DNA from: Capsicum annuum
Taxonomy: Eukaryota; Streptophyta; Magnoliopsida; Solanales; Solanaceae
DNA length: 64,000 bases
Assembly (NCBI RefSeq): GCF_002878395.1
Contig: NC_061111.1
Span: 23,063,762 to 23,127,761 of the forward strand
Reading direction: 5' to 3'
Made by a program: the position numbers and the translations under genes. The first letter of the stretch is position 1; each line of letters opens with the position of its first letter. The notes under the pieces were generated by a model. The model saw nothing but the letters and a program-made list of their open reading frames with translations. It did not search any database and was not told the origin of the DNA. Shown here in pieces: positions 1 to 11,177 of this stretch.

Positions 1-1345
1 ACTTTTTATTATCATCATCCACATGAGCAACACTACCCATAAACATTCTACTGAGAACATCAACCACTACATTGGTCTTTCTCAGGTGGTATAGAATATT
101 CATATCGTAGTTTTTCAACAACTCCAACTACCTTCTCTAGCAGAGGTTTATGTTTTCATGAGAGAACATATACATCATGCTCTTATGGTCAGTGAACACA
201 TCAACGTGTACTCCATACAAATAGTGCCTCCAAATTTTTAAGGCAAATACTACAGCTTCTTACTCAAGCTCATGAGTGGGGTAGTTCTTCTCTTAGGGTT
301 TAAACTGTCTAGAGGCATAGGCTATGACCTTACCTCTCTGCATTAAAAAACCTGTTTGAACCATCTGGTAGAGTCAAATCTGGGCTTGTGGTGAGTCGAG
401 TCTTCAATTCCTGAAAACTCTTGTCATAAGAATCTGACCACTGCAATTTGACTTTCTTCTGAGTCAATCTGGACATAGGGTATGCAATAGATGAAAATCC
501 CTCAACAAACCATAGGTAATAGCCGGCCAACCCTAAGAAGCTCCTCATATCTAATAAAGAGATGGGTTTGGGCCAGTTTCTCATTGCTTTAGTCTTTTGG
601 GTATCCACTCTAATGCCATCACTGAAAATGATATGGCTGAGGAAAGCTACTAACCTTAGCCAAAATTCACACTTAATGAATTTAGCGAACAACCAATAGG
701 CTCTAAGGTCTGCAACACTATCGTAAGGTGGTCTGCATGATCATGCTCACTGCGGGAGTAAAAAAGAATGTCATCTATGAAGTCTATGATGAACATGTCC
801 AAGAACTGCTTGAATAATGGTCCATCAAGTCCATAAAAGCTGCTGGGGCATTGGTAAGACCAAATGACATGACTAAGAATTTGAAGTGGCCATATCGAGT
901 TCTGAAAGCTGTCTTTGAAGTATCACATTCTCTTACTCTGAGCTGATGATAGAATGATCTGAGGTCTATCTTAGAAAAGTAACTAGCACCCAGAAGTTGG
1001 TCAAACAAGTCATCGATTCTGGGAAGTGGATATCTGTTCTTAACCGTGACTTTTTTCAATTGACAGTAGTCTATAAACATTCTGAGAGAACCGTCTTTCA
1101 TACGCATGACTAGAACTGGTGCACCCTACGGGGATACACTGGGTCTGATGAATCCCTTATCTAGGAGATCCTTCAACTGTTCTTTTAACTTCTTGAGTTT
1201 GGTTGGAGCCATTATGTATGGTGGAGTAGATATGGGTTGAGTATCTGGAAGAAAGTCTATTTCGAAGCTGATTTCCCTTTCTAGAAGAACACCGGGAAGA
1301 TCTTTGGGAAACACATCAGGGAATTCACATGCTACTGACACTAAT
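1..1345 (-). pseudogene. Ty3 copy A: reverse transcriptase and RNase H part of pol (broken)
   Basis: This is the pol region of a Ty3/gypsy chromovirus-like polyprotein, read right to left. The N-terminal RT segment (about 1341-1129) ends with FIRPSVSP. It runs into an in-frame amber codon at 1126-1128, where the family has Trp. RT continues with [36 protein letters not shown] and [10 protein letters not shown]. The catalytic FIDDIL motif (about 785-760) survives only in a shifted frame. The connection domain (692-330) has IRSFLGLAGYY-like and TQKKVKLQWSD-like segments. RNase H, truncated by the window edge, occupies 1 to about 330. Copy B at 7461-8180 is a clear paralogue. The element is dead through stops and frameshifts. 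The family assignment is secure. Confidence 0.9.
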
Positions 1346-1479
1346 TCAAGATTAGGGGTTTCTGAACTAGAGTCTTGAACTCAAATAAGATGATAGACAC
1401 ATCTCTTAGATATCATTTTTTTTGCCCTAAGGTAAGAAATAAGTTGACCCCTAAGTGCTGAAGTAATGCCCCTCCACTC

Positions 1480-1720
1480 TAGGACAGGTTCATTAGGGAA
1501 CTAGAACTGGAACTGGAATTGGATAATTTTATTTCTACAGTCAACTGAGGCATAGCATGAATGAAGCTAATCCATGCCGAGAATGATATCAAAATCTATC
1601 ATCTCTAGCACCATTAAGTATATTGATGTAACTTTCTGAGATGCCATAACCAGATAGTTCTTATATACCTGTCGGTCTATGATAGATTACCCACTAGGGT
1701 AGAGATTGAAAAAGACTCTG
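1480..1720 (-). pseudogene. Ty3 copy A: aspartic protease end (broken)
   Basis: The minus strand reads LEMIDFDIILGMD followed by an amber codon and LH. This is the conserved block after the retropepsin active site (family form: FDVILGMDWL), with Trp changed to stop. It lies between gag and RT as in Ty3 pol. The aligned block in copy B is at 9469-9640. I did not find an intact DTG-type active-site motif. Confidence 0.75.
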
Positions 1721-1989
1721 TTAGAATTTTGGGACCGACTCCAAAGTCAAAGCTGTATAAGGAGCTATAAAGGACAAAGAATCTCCTAGATATAGCAAAG
1801 CATACATATGCAAATGATAAAATTGTTACGTACCAGTGACCACATCAGGAGAACTTTCCTGATCCTTTCAGGACTGAAGTGCGTAGAGCCTATTTAGGCA
1901 TTACCTACTCGTGGTACTGGAAGTGACACCCTACTGATTCGAGTGATCAGATTGAACTGGGGGACGATTCTGCTAACTTTTGGAACCCA

Positions 1990-3025
1990 TCTGAGAACAC
2001 TCTTTAATCCTATGTCCTAGCTTTCCACATACAAAATACACATCGCTTCTAGCTCTGCAGATACTCTGATGGTTTCTGCAACTTTTCTAGCAAAGAGGAT
2101 TTGTTTGAGCATTAGTAACACTACCCTAAGATTTAGGGCCTGATGCCCTATCTCTATTTTCGTCTTTATATTTCAGCACAGGACCAATGGCTGAGGTCGG
2201 AGCTAGAATGAAAGATTTAGGATGGATCTGAGAATGATTTCCACTCTCTGACTTAGGCTGAGCATAGTTAAAGCTACCTATTCCATCTCTCTTATTCTCT
2301 CTCTCCCTCTCCTTATTCTTAGCCTCTATAATTTGCTGAGCATGAACCATGAGTCTATATATGTTCATCTCCTTAATCAGTATTGTGGTTCGATACTCCT
2401 TGATCACACTATTAGACACACCTAACACAAACTTACTCATCTTAGATCTGCTGTATGCTACCACATGAGGAGCGTATCTGGCTAACTGAGTAAACTTGAG
2501 AGAATGATCTTATATTATAATGTTGCCCTATTTTATATTTAAAAACTCAAAAACCTTAGCTTCTCTCAAAACAGGAGGAAAAACCTATCAAGGAAAGCAT
2601 TGGCAAACTCCTGCCATTCTATGGGCCTTACATCTACGACCCTCTCTTCCTTCCACTGTTAGAACTATGAGTTATCCACATCCTTCAACTAATATGTAGC
2701 TAACTCAACACTCTCATTAGTAGTCACCCCTATAATATATGTGACTTTTTATACCTGATCAAGGAATTCTTGGGGGTCCTCATCTGACTTAGACTAGGTA
2801 AATGATGGAGTGTTCATTTAGGTGAAGTCCCAAATTCTGGCTATAGTAGTATTAGCCACTGGTTTGGACAGAACGACAGCTACGCATTCATTCTGGGCTA
2901 CTACTGAATTGAATAGAGTGGTAAATGCAGCCCTGAATTCTGCATAGAAGACATGCTCGTCCAGAGGATCTTCCTAGATGGGTTGGCTGATTTCCTGTTC
3001 TTCTTTTGTTATTCTTAGGAGGCAT
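1990..3025 (-). pseudogene. Ty3 copy A: gag with zinc knuckle (broken)
   Basis: The ATG (3025-3023) starts MPPKNNKRR, the usual start for this gag type. The middle holds the retrotransposon gag region, and 2464-2126 reads RSKMSKFVLGVSN, HAQQIIEAKNKERERENKR and a basic linker. The CCHC zinc knuckle lies at about 2042-1998 and reads YFVCGKLGHRIKEC, so the first Cys of CX2CX4HX4C has become Tyr. Several stops and frameshifts separate these blocks. The PBS and LTR1 lie upstream. Confidence 0.85.
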
Positions 3026-3227
3026 GTTCTGTAAATGGAGGGAAGAAAAAGATTAGACTGAGAGTTTAACTTGAGGTCATGCTCATTCACATGACATGAA
3101 TACTGAAAGAAGGGAAACTTTTCCTAAAACATCTCATAGCCTCCTATCCATAATTATGGCGTGCTACACACCCATGCACAAGACTTGATGCAAATTTAAG
3201 ACTTCCTTAGACTCTATTAAGACTTAA

Positions 3228-3239
3228 CCTCTGATACCT
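3228..3239 (-). other. Primer binding site of copy A (tRNA-iMet type, decayed)
   Basis: On the minus strand this reads as the initiator-Met tRNA complement (TGGTATCAGAGC) with two mismatches, next to the inner end of LTR1. It shows that LTR1 acts as the 5' LTR of copy A. Confidence 0.8.
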
Positions 3240-3243
3240 AGTT

Positions 3244-5720
3244 TTAATGCCCCGAGTCTGTACCTCAAACACTACTCGGTTCTAGTGACCCCGAAGGACC
3301 ACCAACTAACCCATGACTAGTACCTACTATGAGCACTGAATAATAATAACACTGGAACAATAATATAACTTAGATAAATAAGAAAGTTAGGCTATAAATG
3401 CCATAAGGTTCATAATTGAAAACCAATATTGAATACTGATAACTGAATACTAATACATCTGTCTGAAATACTCTAGTCTGAAAGCCTCTAACTATCTAAA
3501 CATGGAGTTGATGGAACAATCTCCCAACTAACTCTAACTACTAAAATACTAATAAACTGAAATAATAATTCTTTTCTCAAACTATGAAGACTCACCGCTA
3601 AGTCTGCTGCTGATAGGCTGGGTTGCTAAGTACAGTCAGGAGCCCATACGTCTGAACCTATGATATAAGACATTATAGCATAAAAGATAGTATGCGTAAG
3701 TACTTTGAATGTACAGGTATGCTAAGTGAGGAAGGCTGATATGCATGGGTTCATATGCATGAACAATACTAACTGTGTAACATGAGCACTCTGAATGAGT
3801 GTACATTCATGAATACGTAACTGTAACAGATATCATGATAACACTAGATACTAAGTACTACTAACTGATTAACAAATATTAAAGTTTACTAATATTGTAT
3901 TAATGATAATTGAGTGACTGTTTCTGACAGTCCTAATTCCAAAAAACTTATTTAAGTGCTATACTGAGCTGGATGACTGTGTCTGACAGTCATGAATCTG
4001 TAGAACTAAACTGAGTTCTATACTGAGATTGAAATTAAAACTGTGGGAAGTAGTTATTTAACCAACATGCCCCTCTCCGAATGGATTGAGGTCTGACCTG
4101 TAACCCCAGTTGGAAGGATGTCAGTGCCATGCCATGGGTAAAAACAAGCTGTGAGTTAACCCTCTCTAACAGGAAGCACATTCATCAACCCTCGCATGTA
4201 GGAAAACTTATGTGAGATGTATCCACCCTAGTCTGGCAGGAAGATATCTCAACCTATGCTGGCTACGTAGTTCTGTAATGCAGGAATTGCTACTAAGGGT
4301 CAAGCCGTATACTGGTAGGAATACCCCCATCCCTAGGTTCGCTCGGTGCTAATTCATATTCTTAACTGAATAGACACTGAATTAATTTCTAAACTGTGCT
4401 AGGCTTGACTAAACTGTTATTGATCTTGATGTTTCACTGAACTAGACTGGTTTCACTGAGTTATGTTAAATGACAGAATACTAATGAGTTCTTAACTGAA
4501 TACTAAACTGAGACTGTGATTGATTACTGAGTACTACTGTTTGTGACACAACTAAAACTATTCTGAAGCTATTGTAGCTCTGGGTAAACAACTAGATTTT
4601 CTAGTATTGAATGCCCCCAGGACTCGATGGCATGAAAGTAAAACGCTGCATGGATTTAGTAGTATAATAGCACTCGCATACTATTAATGCATTTATTTAG
4701 ACATCTTGTCAAGCAGTTGATGTACATAAGCTTGTGTATGAATGCAATCACATAATAACATGTCATTCTCATACTAGCCAGTTATCATAATAATTTTTAA
4801 AAAACTTTGGGGCATGGTTATTTTACATATCAATTAACATGTAATAATGCATAGATACTACATTCAAATTGTAATTCAAGAATTCAACATGAAGTTTACA
4901 TAATTCAACCCACAATTAAATAGTTTTCATAAAATTGGAGATAAATAATGAAATTGAAAATCCATTTGACATCATAATCAAGATTACATTCAATTCCAAC
5001 ATGAAATCCATGAAATCAAAATTTGTAGTTAAAAGAGTTTCTTGAACTCCAAGGGTGGAAGGAAACCCTTGGATGAACACTTCACTTACCTTGGTGCTTT
5101 AATTAATGAAGGTTGATGGTGATCTCTTGAATGTTGAATTTGAAATTAGATCTCCTAGGGTTTTTTTCCTTGAGTAAGTTGAGAGAAAATGAGTGAAATT
5201 TGTTTATTGAGGGCATAATTTTGTGTTTTTGGGGATGAACAGACGTGGGAAAATGACCTAAATATCCTTAAGGATGCAAACTTTTAATGACTGAAAACTA
5301 ACCCAGTGACGCGCAGCTCGACATGCCGTGTTGATTGGTCGACACTATGGCCGACGTACCAAATTAAGTCTGTGTTGGTTAACTAGAAATTGGCTTTGGG
5401 AGCTGGGAAAAATGATTATTAATGCGATAGGCAATGCGACGCATTGAGATCGCATTGATCCACTGGTTTGGACTTCCAAACGTGTTGCAAACGATGTTCG
5501 AAAAATCTGAAACTTGTTGGAGAACACCTACTGACATGCATGGTCATGATTCAACCTAAAAATCGACACTCTAAAGTCATAAGGGTTGTGATATGACATC
5601 ACCAACTTATGAGGCTAAAATGATTCTAAGTGTAAACACTTGGCTGAAATTTTCTATGTATAGGACCCCTTATCAAGCTCTAAGGGCTGAGTTAAGCTTA
5701 GAATTTTATGGGGTCTTACA
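3244..5720 (-). repeat. LTR1, shared by Ty3 copies A and B
   Basis: This LTR of about 2.5 kb aligns end to end with LTR2 (11178-13636). In minus-strand sense it starts TGTAAGACCCC at 5720 and ends near 3244, where the terminal CA has decayed. A primer binding site abuts its low-coordinate side and a polypurine tract abuts its high-coordinate side. It is therefore the 5' LTR of copy A and the 3' LTR of copy B. A GC-richer, CpG-bearing stretch lies at about 5300-5480. Confidence 0.92.
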
Positions 5721-5737
5721 ATATCTCCCCCTTAGGA
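5721..5737 (-). other. Polypurine tract of copy B
   Basis: The minus strand reads TCCTAAGGGGGAGATAT directly before TGTAAGACCCC of LTR1. This is the position for priming second-strand synthesis and marks LTR1 as the 3' LTR of copy B. Confidence 0.85.
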
Positions 5738-5949
5738 GAATTCATCCCCTAATGAGACTGACTAAGATGAGAATACTGATAAACTAAACTTGCTTACTGA
5801 GCATGCATAACTGAAGCATGACTAAATTATGAGGACATGACACATGACTGAGCTATTTCGTGAGAGTATGCATGATATGAGAATGCTATGCAACTGAACT
5901 GATATTTAACTCATATAGGAAATTTAAATATGGAACTGAATAAACTCAA

Positions 5950-7330
5950 GGAAAACTGTTACCTTGAGCTAAGTCTTAGTTTGCAGAGAAGAGGTGAAGA
6001 TACTTGGTCCACATATCTGATTCTGCTTCCTAAGTAGCTCCTTCAATGGACTGATTTCGCCAAAAAACTTTGACTAGAGGGACTTCTTTGTTCCTCAGTC
6101 TGCGAATCTGATTATCAAGAATTTCGACTGGAAAATCTTTGTAAGAGAGACTGTTTTGAACATCTATACCCTTTATAGGGATTAAAATTGCTGGGTCACC
6201 TATGCATTTCTTCAGCAAGAAGACATGAAACACTGGATGGACTGAAGCTAAGTCTGAAGGCAACTCAAGTTTGTAGGCTACATTTCTAAAATGGCTAAAA
6301 ATTTGGTAAGGGCCGACATATCAGGGACTAAGCTTTCCTTTAATGCAAAACCTCTTTACTCCTTTCATAGGAGAGATTTTAAAATACACATAATCCCCAA
6401 TATCAAAATCGAGATCCTTTCTTCACACATTTGCGTACGACTTCTGTCGGCTCAGAGCTGTTTTAAGCCTTTTTTTGATCAACTAGACATTTTCTAAGGT
6501 GTCAAATACCAAGTCAAGCCCTACTATTATGGCCTCACCTACTTCAAACCAACCAATGGGAGGTCTGCATCTCCTCCCATAGAGCACCTTAAACGGAGCC
6601 ATCTGAATACTGGAATGGTAACTGTCATTATACACAAACTAAATCAAAGGAAAGTGGTCATCCCAACTACCGCTAAAGTCAATGGCACACACTCTTAACA
6701 TATTTTTCAAAGTTTGAACGGTCCCTTTTGCTTAACCATCTATCTGAGGTTGAAAGTCCTTATTGAGGTAAACTTGGGTACCAAGACCCTTTTGGAAGGC
6801 TTTCAAAAAATAAAAGGTTAATTACGTACCTCTATCTGAAATGATGGTCAAGAAAACTCCATGTAACCTGACCAACTCTCTAACATAGAGCTTAGCATAA
6901 TCCTCGACTGAATAAGAGGTATGGACTGGTAGGAAATAAGCTGATTTGGTCATCCTGTCTATGATAACCAAAACTGAAACATAATGATGACGAGTACGAG
7001 GCAAACCTATCACAATGTCCATGTTTACTTCTTCCCATTTCCATGTGGTGATACTGAACACCTGCATGGACCTACTAGACTTCTAGTGCTCAATCTTAAC
7101 CTACTGACACGTAAAACACTTAGCTATAAACTCTATGATTTGTTTCTTCATCCAACTCCACCAATAGATTTCTTGTAAGTCGCAGTTCATCTTAGTGGCC
7201 CCTGGATGAATAGAGTAGCGTGCACCATGCGCTTCTGCAAGAATTCATTGCCTCAAGTCATTTACCCCTGGCACACATAGCCGATCCTGGCAACAAAACA
7301 CACCATCTCCCCCTTGGGAGAAAATCTCTA
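5950..7330 (-). pseudogene. Ty3 copy B: integrase with H2C2 region and chromodomain-like tail (broken)
   Basis: An H2C2-like region (about 7290-7080) precedes the DDE core (7067 onward). The core shows EEVNMDIVIGLPRT with the first Asp and ISDRGT with the second Asp. The third acidic residue, in the segment FPLI-x-FVYNDSYHSS, is an amber codon (6639-6641). The C-terminal block (6263-6030) reads HPVFHVFLLKKCIGDP, EILDNQIRRLRNKEV and VKVFWRNQSIEGAT. It then has another Trp-to-stop change before EAESDM. This tail is typical of chromovirus integrases. The polypurine tract and LTR1 follow. Confidence 0.9.
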
Positions 7331-7460
7331 CCTTCTGATCTCTGACTGATTCTTTCAACTTAACTAGACTGGGATCACTATCTTATTTTTCCTTCACCTC
7401 AGAAACTTGAGATAATTCTGAACTACTCTGCACCCATACACTTCCTTCTACTGAATCAAC

Positions 7461-8180
7461 TTAGAAGACACCTAGTTGGGTAAGTTGATGGACTTCCTGA
7501 ACTAACTTCTTCTTATCATCATCCACGTGAGCAACACTATCCATAGACATTCTACTGAGAATATCAGCCACTACATTATCCTTGCCTGGATGGTACTGAA
7601 CATTCATGTCATAGTCTTTTAATATATCCATCCATCTTCTCTGATGGAGGTTTAGGTCTTTCTGAGAGAACAGAAACTGGAGGCTCTTATGGTCAGTGAA
7701 CACATCAATATTTACCTCATACAAAGAGTGCCTCCAAATTTCTAAGAAAACCACTACAACTGCTAACTTAAGATCATGAGTAGGGTAATTCTTCTTATGG
7801 GGCTTAAGATATCTAGAGGCATAGCCTATAACCTTACCTCTCTGTATCAAAACACATCCCAAACCAACTCTGGAAGCATCACAATATACCACAAACCCGT
7901 TTAAACCATTTAGTAGAGTCAAAATTAGGGCTGTGGTAAGTTGAGTCTTCAACTCCTGAAAACTTTTTTCACAAAAATCTGACCACTGAAATTTGACTTT
8001 TTTTTGAGTTAATCTAGACATAAGGGATGCAATAGAAAAAAATCCCTCAACAAACTATCGTTAATAGCCGATTAAGCACAAGAAGCTTCTTATATCTGAT
8101 GGAGAGTTGGGTCTGGGCCAGTTTCTCACTGCTTTGGTCTTTTGGGGATGCACTCTAATGCCATCACCAAAAATGATATG
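7461..8180 (-). pseudogene. Ty3 copy B: RNase H and end of RT
   Basis: An open stretch of 186 codons (8021-7461) covers the connection and RNase H domains. It shows [31 protein letters not shown] (first Asp), [17 protein letters not shown] and [18 protein letters not shown] (last Asp). The second acidic position, HDLELA in relatives, reads HDLKLA, so the catalytic Glu has become Lys. Copy B similarity to copy A stops at about 8181, where the pararetrovirus-like insert begins. The RT palm is missing. Confidence 0.9.
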
Positions 8181-8184
8181 ACGA

Positions 8185-8300
8185 AACTTTAAACGAAACA
8201 ATATTTTCTTCAAATTTCCAGAAAACGGATCGTGAGTATAATCTTCAAAATTTATAACGAAACAATATTTTCTTCAAAATTTATAACGAAACAATATGTA
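8185..8300. repeat. Short tandem repeat around TATAACGAAACAATATTTTC
   Basis: Two to three imperfect copies of a unit of about 30 bp containing ACGAAACAATATTTTCTTC lie at the left edge of the pararetrovirus-like insert, beyond its poly(A) signal. Confidence 0.7.
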
Positions 8301-8334
8301 AAGAAAAGAAAAGGAAATAATTAAAACTTACAAG

Positions 8335-8340
8335 TTTATT
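8335..8340 (-). terminator. Candidate poly(A) signal AATAAA of the pararetrovirus-like insert
   Basis: AATAAA on the minus strand lies about 110 bp downstream of the TATA box. Such spacing matches the short terminally redundant leader of caulimovirid pregenomic RNA. Confidence 0.5.
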
Positions 8341-8447
8341 GGAAGTTCAAAGAAAACATTACACAATTTAGTTTACAAGAGATAGGGCATAGAGAATTTT
8401 CTAGAGTGGGTAAAATTTCTGATACCTTCTCCTAGAATACAAATGAT

Positions 8448-8455
8448 CTTATATA
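8448..8455 (-). promoter_or_regulatory. Candidate pregenomic promoter TATA box (TATATAAG)
   Basis: TATATAAG on the minus strand lies downstream of the last ORF and of the 48-bp repeats and upstream of AATAAA. This is the arrangement of a caulimovirid transcript promoter. Whether it is active is unknown. Confidence 0.55.
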
Positions 8456-8544
8456 GACCAGAGAAATCTAAATTATACATCATGTGTATATACTTGTAAG
8501 GCTTAGATTTAATCTTCTAAAAGTAGATTCGTTTTAGAAGTGGA

Positions 8545-8700
8545 AATGCTTTTTAAAAAAGCAGATGGGCTGTCTTTTCTTTTAGAAAAGTAGATGTGCT
8601 GTCTCCTTTAATAAAGCGGACAGATTCCTTTAGAAAAGTAGATGTGCTGTCTCCTTTAATAAAGCTAACAGATTCCTTTAGCCTTTAATAAAGCTGGGTG
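8545..8700 (-). repeat. 48-bp tandem repeats upstream of the TATA box
   Basis: The segment AGAAAAGTAGATGTGCTGTC recurs at 8584 and 8632 (48-bp spacing), with partial copies on each side ending in CCTTTAATAAAGC. Placed before the TATA box in minus sense, it could act as an enhancer. That function is inference. Confidence 0.7.
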
Positions 8701-8809
8701 TTTGTAGGTAGGGTCTAGTAGATTCCCACTAGGAATAGTAGAATGCCCTTCCAAAAAATAATTCCGGTTCTTTGAACCTCTATCTTTTGAAGGGGTCGTT
8801 TCTCTGTTC

Positions 8810-9430
8810 TTAGTAGGGGTCCATGTAGGCCCTGGCAATTCCTTTAGGATTTAACGTATCCCCATTGTTGTCACTACTGCCGGTGGAAGAGGCTTCTTCT
8901 AGAAGCTGTAGGACTTCATCATTGTTGGTGTCTTGGCTTTCGATATCGTGCAAAGCCTTTTTCAATCTTTCTTTGAGCGCCTGTTTATTCTGTGAGATGC
9001 CTGCTGAAGATGCTGGTGTTCTCCCCTTGTCGGGAGTTTTAGGAGCTGCTGGCTTGGGAGTCCAGCCTTTAACCTTTATCTCTTTAGACAGATATGTAAT
9101 TCGGTCTTGTTCTCCTTTGGCAAAATTCCAGGAGATAATATAAGATACTCGCTTCTTAATGAAGAATTTACACATTTGAATGTGTTCTGGAAGGGTTAAG
9201 CATCCTTCGTTTGCACAGAATTCTACGAGATGGCTAAGAAATTGCTGGGGAAGAATTTCCTTGATTCCTCCGAAGCATCCCCACCACTCATAAAACCATC
9301 TAGGTATAATGGTATTTATCATAGCAGGACAATACTTAACAAACCAGGTATGTCCTGGTCGAACATAGAGGAAATTGAACCATGCAGACTTGTAGTCGTA
9401 CCAGTTGTATGTCTGAGGCCTATGTGGCAT
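8810..9430 (-). CDS. Last ORF of the pararetrovirus-like fragment, 206 aa
   Basis: The open frame runs from an ATG at 9430 to a stop at 8810. The first 100 residues are rich in aromatic residues (YNWYDYKSAWFNF, HTWFVKY, RWFYEWWGCFGG), in the style of caulimovirid-derived plant polyproteins. Residues 125-150 are a Pro/Lys linker. Residues 150-185 look like a coiled coil (KQALKERLKKALHDIE), followed by an acidic, Ser-rich tail. I cannot assign a precise function. It is probably the C-terminal part of a longer product whose upstream part was lost at the 9468 junction. The chosen ATG is just the first Met. Confidence 0.5.
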   Translation of the reverse strand: MPHRPQTYNWYDYKSAWFNFLYVRPGHTWFVKYCPAMINTIIPRWFYEWWGCFGGIKEILPQQFLSHLVEFCANEGCLTLPEHIQMCKFFIKKRVSYIISWNFAKGEQDRITYLSKEIKVKGWTPKPAAPKTPDKGRTPASSAGISQNKQALKERLKKALHDIESQDTNNDEVLQLLEEASSTGSSDNNGDTLNPKGIARAYMDPY

Positions 9431-9468
9431 CGATAAGGCAATAGGGGTATGCAGAGATGGCTAAGAAT

Positions 9469-9640
9469 TCTGCATTCAACTGAGGTATAGGATGAATGAA
9501 GCCAATTCATGCCAAGAATGACATCAAAATTTGTCATCTCTAGCTCTACTAAGTCTGCTGGCGTAACTTTTTGAGAAGCCATAACCGGAAAGTCCAGGTA
9601 TACCCGCTGAGCTATGATAGATTTACCCACTTGGGTAAAG
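9469..9640 (-). pseudogene. Ty3 copy B: aspartic protease end
   Basis: The frame reads VELEMTNFDVILGMNWLHSSYTSVEC, in two overlapping blocks, the conserved post-active-site part of retropepsin. It runs without a stop into antisense reading of the viral-like insert at about 9469, which gives a meaningless fusion. Copy A has the same block with a stop at about 1575. Confidence 0.85.
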
Positions 9641-9939
9641 ACTAAAAAAGGCTCTGCTAGGATTTTGGGACTGACTCAAAAGTCAACAGCTATATAAGGA
9701 GTTATAAAGGACAAAGAATCTCCTGGATCTAGCAAAGCATAAACATGCAAATGATAAACCTGTAATGTACTAGTGACCACTTTAGGAAAAATTTCCCGAT
9801 CCTATCAATCCTAAAGAACGATGAGCCTATTTGGGAGTTACCCACTGGTGGTACTGGAAGCAGCACCTTGCTGATTCAGGCAATCAGACTAAACTGAGGG
9901 ATGATTATGCTGACTCTGGAAACCCATATGAGAACACTC

Positions 9940-10956
9940 TTTAATCCTATGGCCTGGCTTGCCATATTTGAAACACACATCGCTGCCAGCTCTACAGACA
10001 CCTTGATGGTTTCTGCCATATTTTTGGCAAAGAGGATTTGTTCGAGCACTACTAAATTACCTTGAGGTTTAGGGACTAATGCCTTATCTCTATTGTCGTC
10101 TTTGAATTTTGGTACTAGAGCACTGGTTGAGGATGGACCTAGAATAGAAGATTTCAGACAAAAGAATAATAATTTCCACTCTAACTTAGGCTGAGCGAAG
10201 TTGAAGCTACCTCTTAGATCATTTTTTCTCTCTCTCTCCTTCTCCTTATTCTTATCCTCTTCTATTTATTGAGAATGAACCATGAGTCTAGATATGTCCA
10301 TATTCTTAATCAGCATTGTAGTCCTATACTTATTGACCTCACTGTTAGACATACCCAACACAAACTTACTCATCTTGGATCTGTTGTCTACTACCACATG
10401 AGGAGCGTATCTGGCTAACTGAATAAACGTGAGAGAATACTCTTATACTGTCATGTTGCCCTGTTTTAGACTTATAAACTCCAAAACCTTAGCTTCCATC
10501 AACTCTAGGGAGAAAAACCTATCAAGGAAAGTAGTGACAAACTTCTCCCATTCTATGGGCCCTGTATCCACGGCCCTCTCTTTCTTCCACTTCTTGAACC
10601 ATGAGTAAGCCACATCCTGCAATTGATATGTGGCTAACTCAGCACTTTCACTAGCAGTCACCTCTATAATATCTGTGACTTTTTGCACCTAAACAAGGAA
10701 TTCCTATAGGTCCTCATCTGATGTAGACCCAGTAAATGATGGAGGGTTCACTCGGGTGAAGTCCTAAATTTTGGATGCAACAGTATTGGCGACTGGGTTG
10801 GTTGGAATAGCTATTGGGCATTCATTTTGGGCTGCTACTAAATTAGCTAGAGTGGTAGATGCAGCCCTGAATTTCTCATGGGAGACATGCTCGTCCAGAG
10901 GATCTGCCTAGATGGGCTAAGGGGATGGATGATTTCCTATTTTTCTTAGGAGGTAT
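9940..10956 (-). pseudogene. Ty3 copy B: gag (start codon lost)
   Basis: The position of the MPPK start reads ATA (10956-10954) where copy A has ATG. The capsid-like block (10688-10443) reads YQLQDVAYSWFKKWKKE, FVTTFLDRFF, EAKVLEFISLKQGN, typical of retrotransposon gag. The zinc knuckle at about 9990-9945 reads CFKYGKPGHRIKEC, in which the second Cys has become Tyr; copy A instead lost the first Cys. Further stops lie between the blocks. Confidence 0.87.
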
Positions 10957-11161
10957 GTTCTGTATATGGAAGGAAGAAAAACTTTAGACTAAGAGTTTAA
11001 ATTAAGCTCATGCTAACTCGCATGACATGAATACTAAAAGAATAGAAACTTTTCCTAAAATGTCTTGTAGACTCCTATCCATAAGTATGGTGCGCTACAC
11101 ACCCATGCACAAGACTTTACTTGATGGCTTTCAAACTTTCTAGGACTCTGTTGAAACTTAG

Positions 11162-11173
11162 GCTCTGATACTA
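11162..11173 (-). other. Primer binding site of copy B (tRNA-iMet type)
   Basis: Eleven of twelve bases match the initiator-Met PBS TGGTATCAGAGC on the minus strand. It lies 4 bp from the start of LTR2 at 11178. Confidence 0.85.
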
Positions 11174-11177
11174 AGTT

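Larger units (their letters stand above)
8181..9468 (-). mobile_element. Endogenous caulimovirid-like fragment replacing the RT of copy B
   Basis: Copy B matches copy A up to about 8181 (A: about 640) and again from about 9469 (A: about 1535). Thus roughly 0.9 kb of Ty3 RT is absent and about 1.29 kb of unrelated DNA lies there. On the minus strand the insert has an ORF (9430-8810), then 48-bp repeats, a TATATAAG box and an AATAAA signal, in the order of the end of a pararetroviral genome. No target-site duplication is visible, as expected for end-joining capture. Caulimovirid origin is inferred from layout and protein style, not from a database search. Confidence 0.55.

Noticed and set aside
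9319..9630. 103-codon ORF joining protease residues to an unrelated tail
   Set aside because: It crosses the insert border: the first part is Ty3 protease and the tail is a chance frame of the viral-like fragment.
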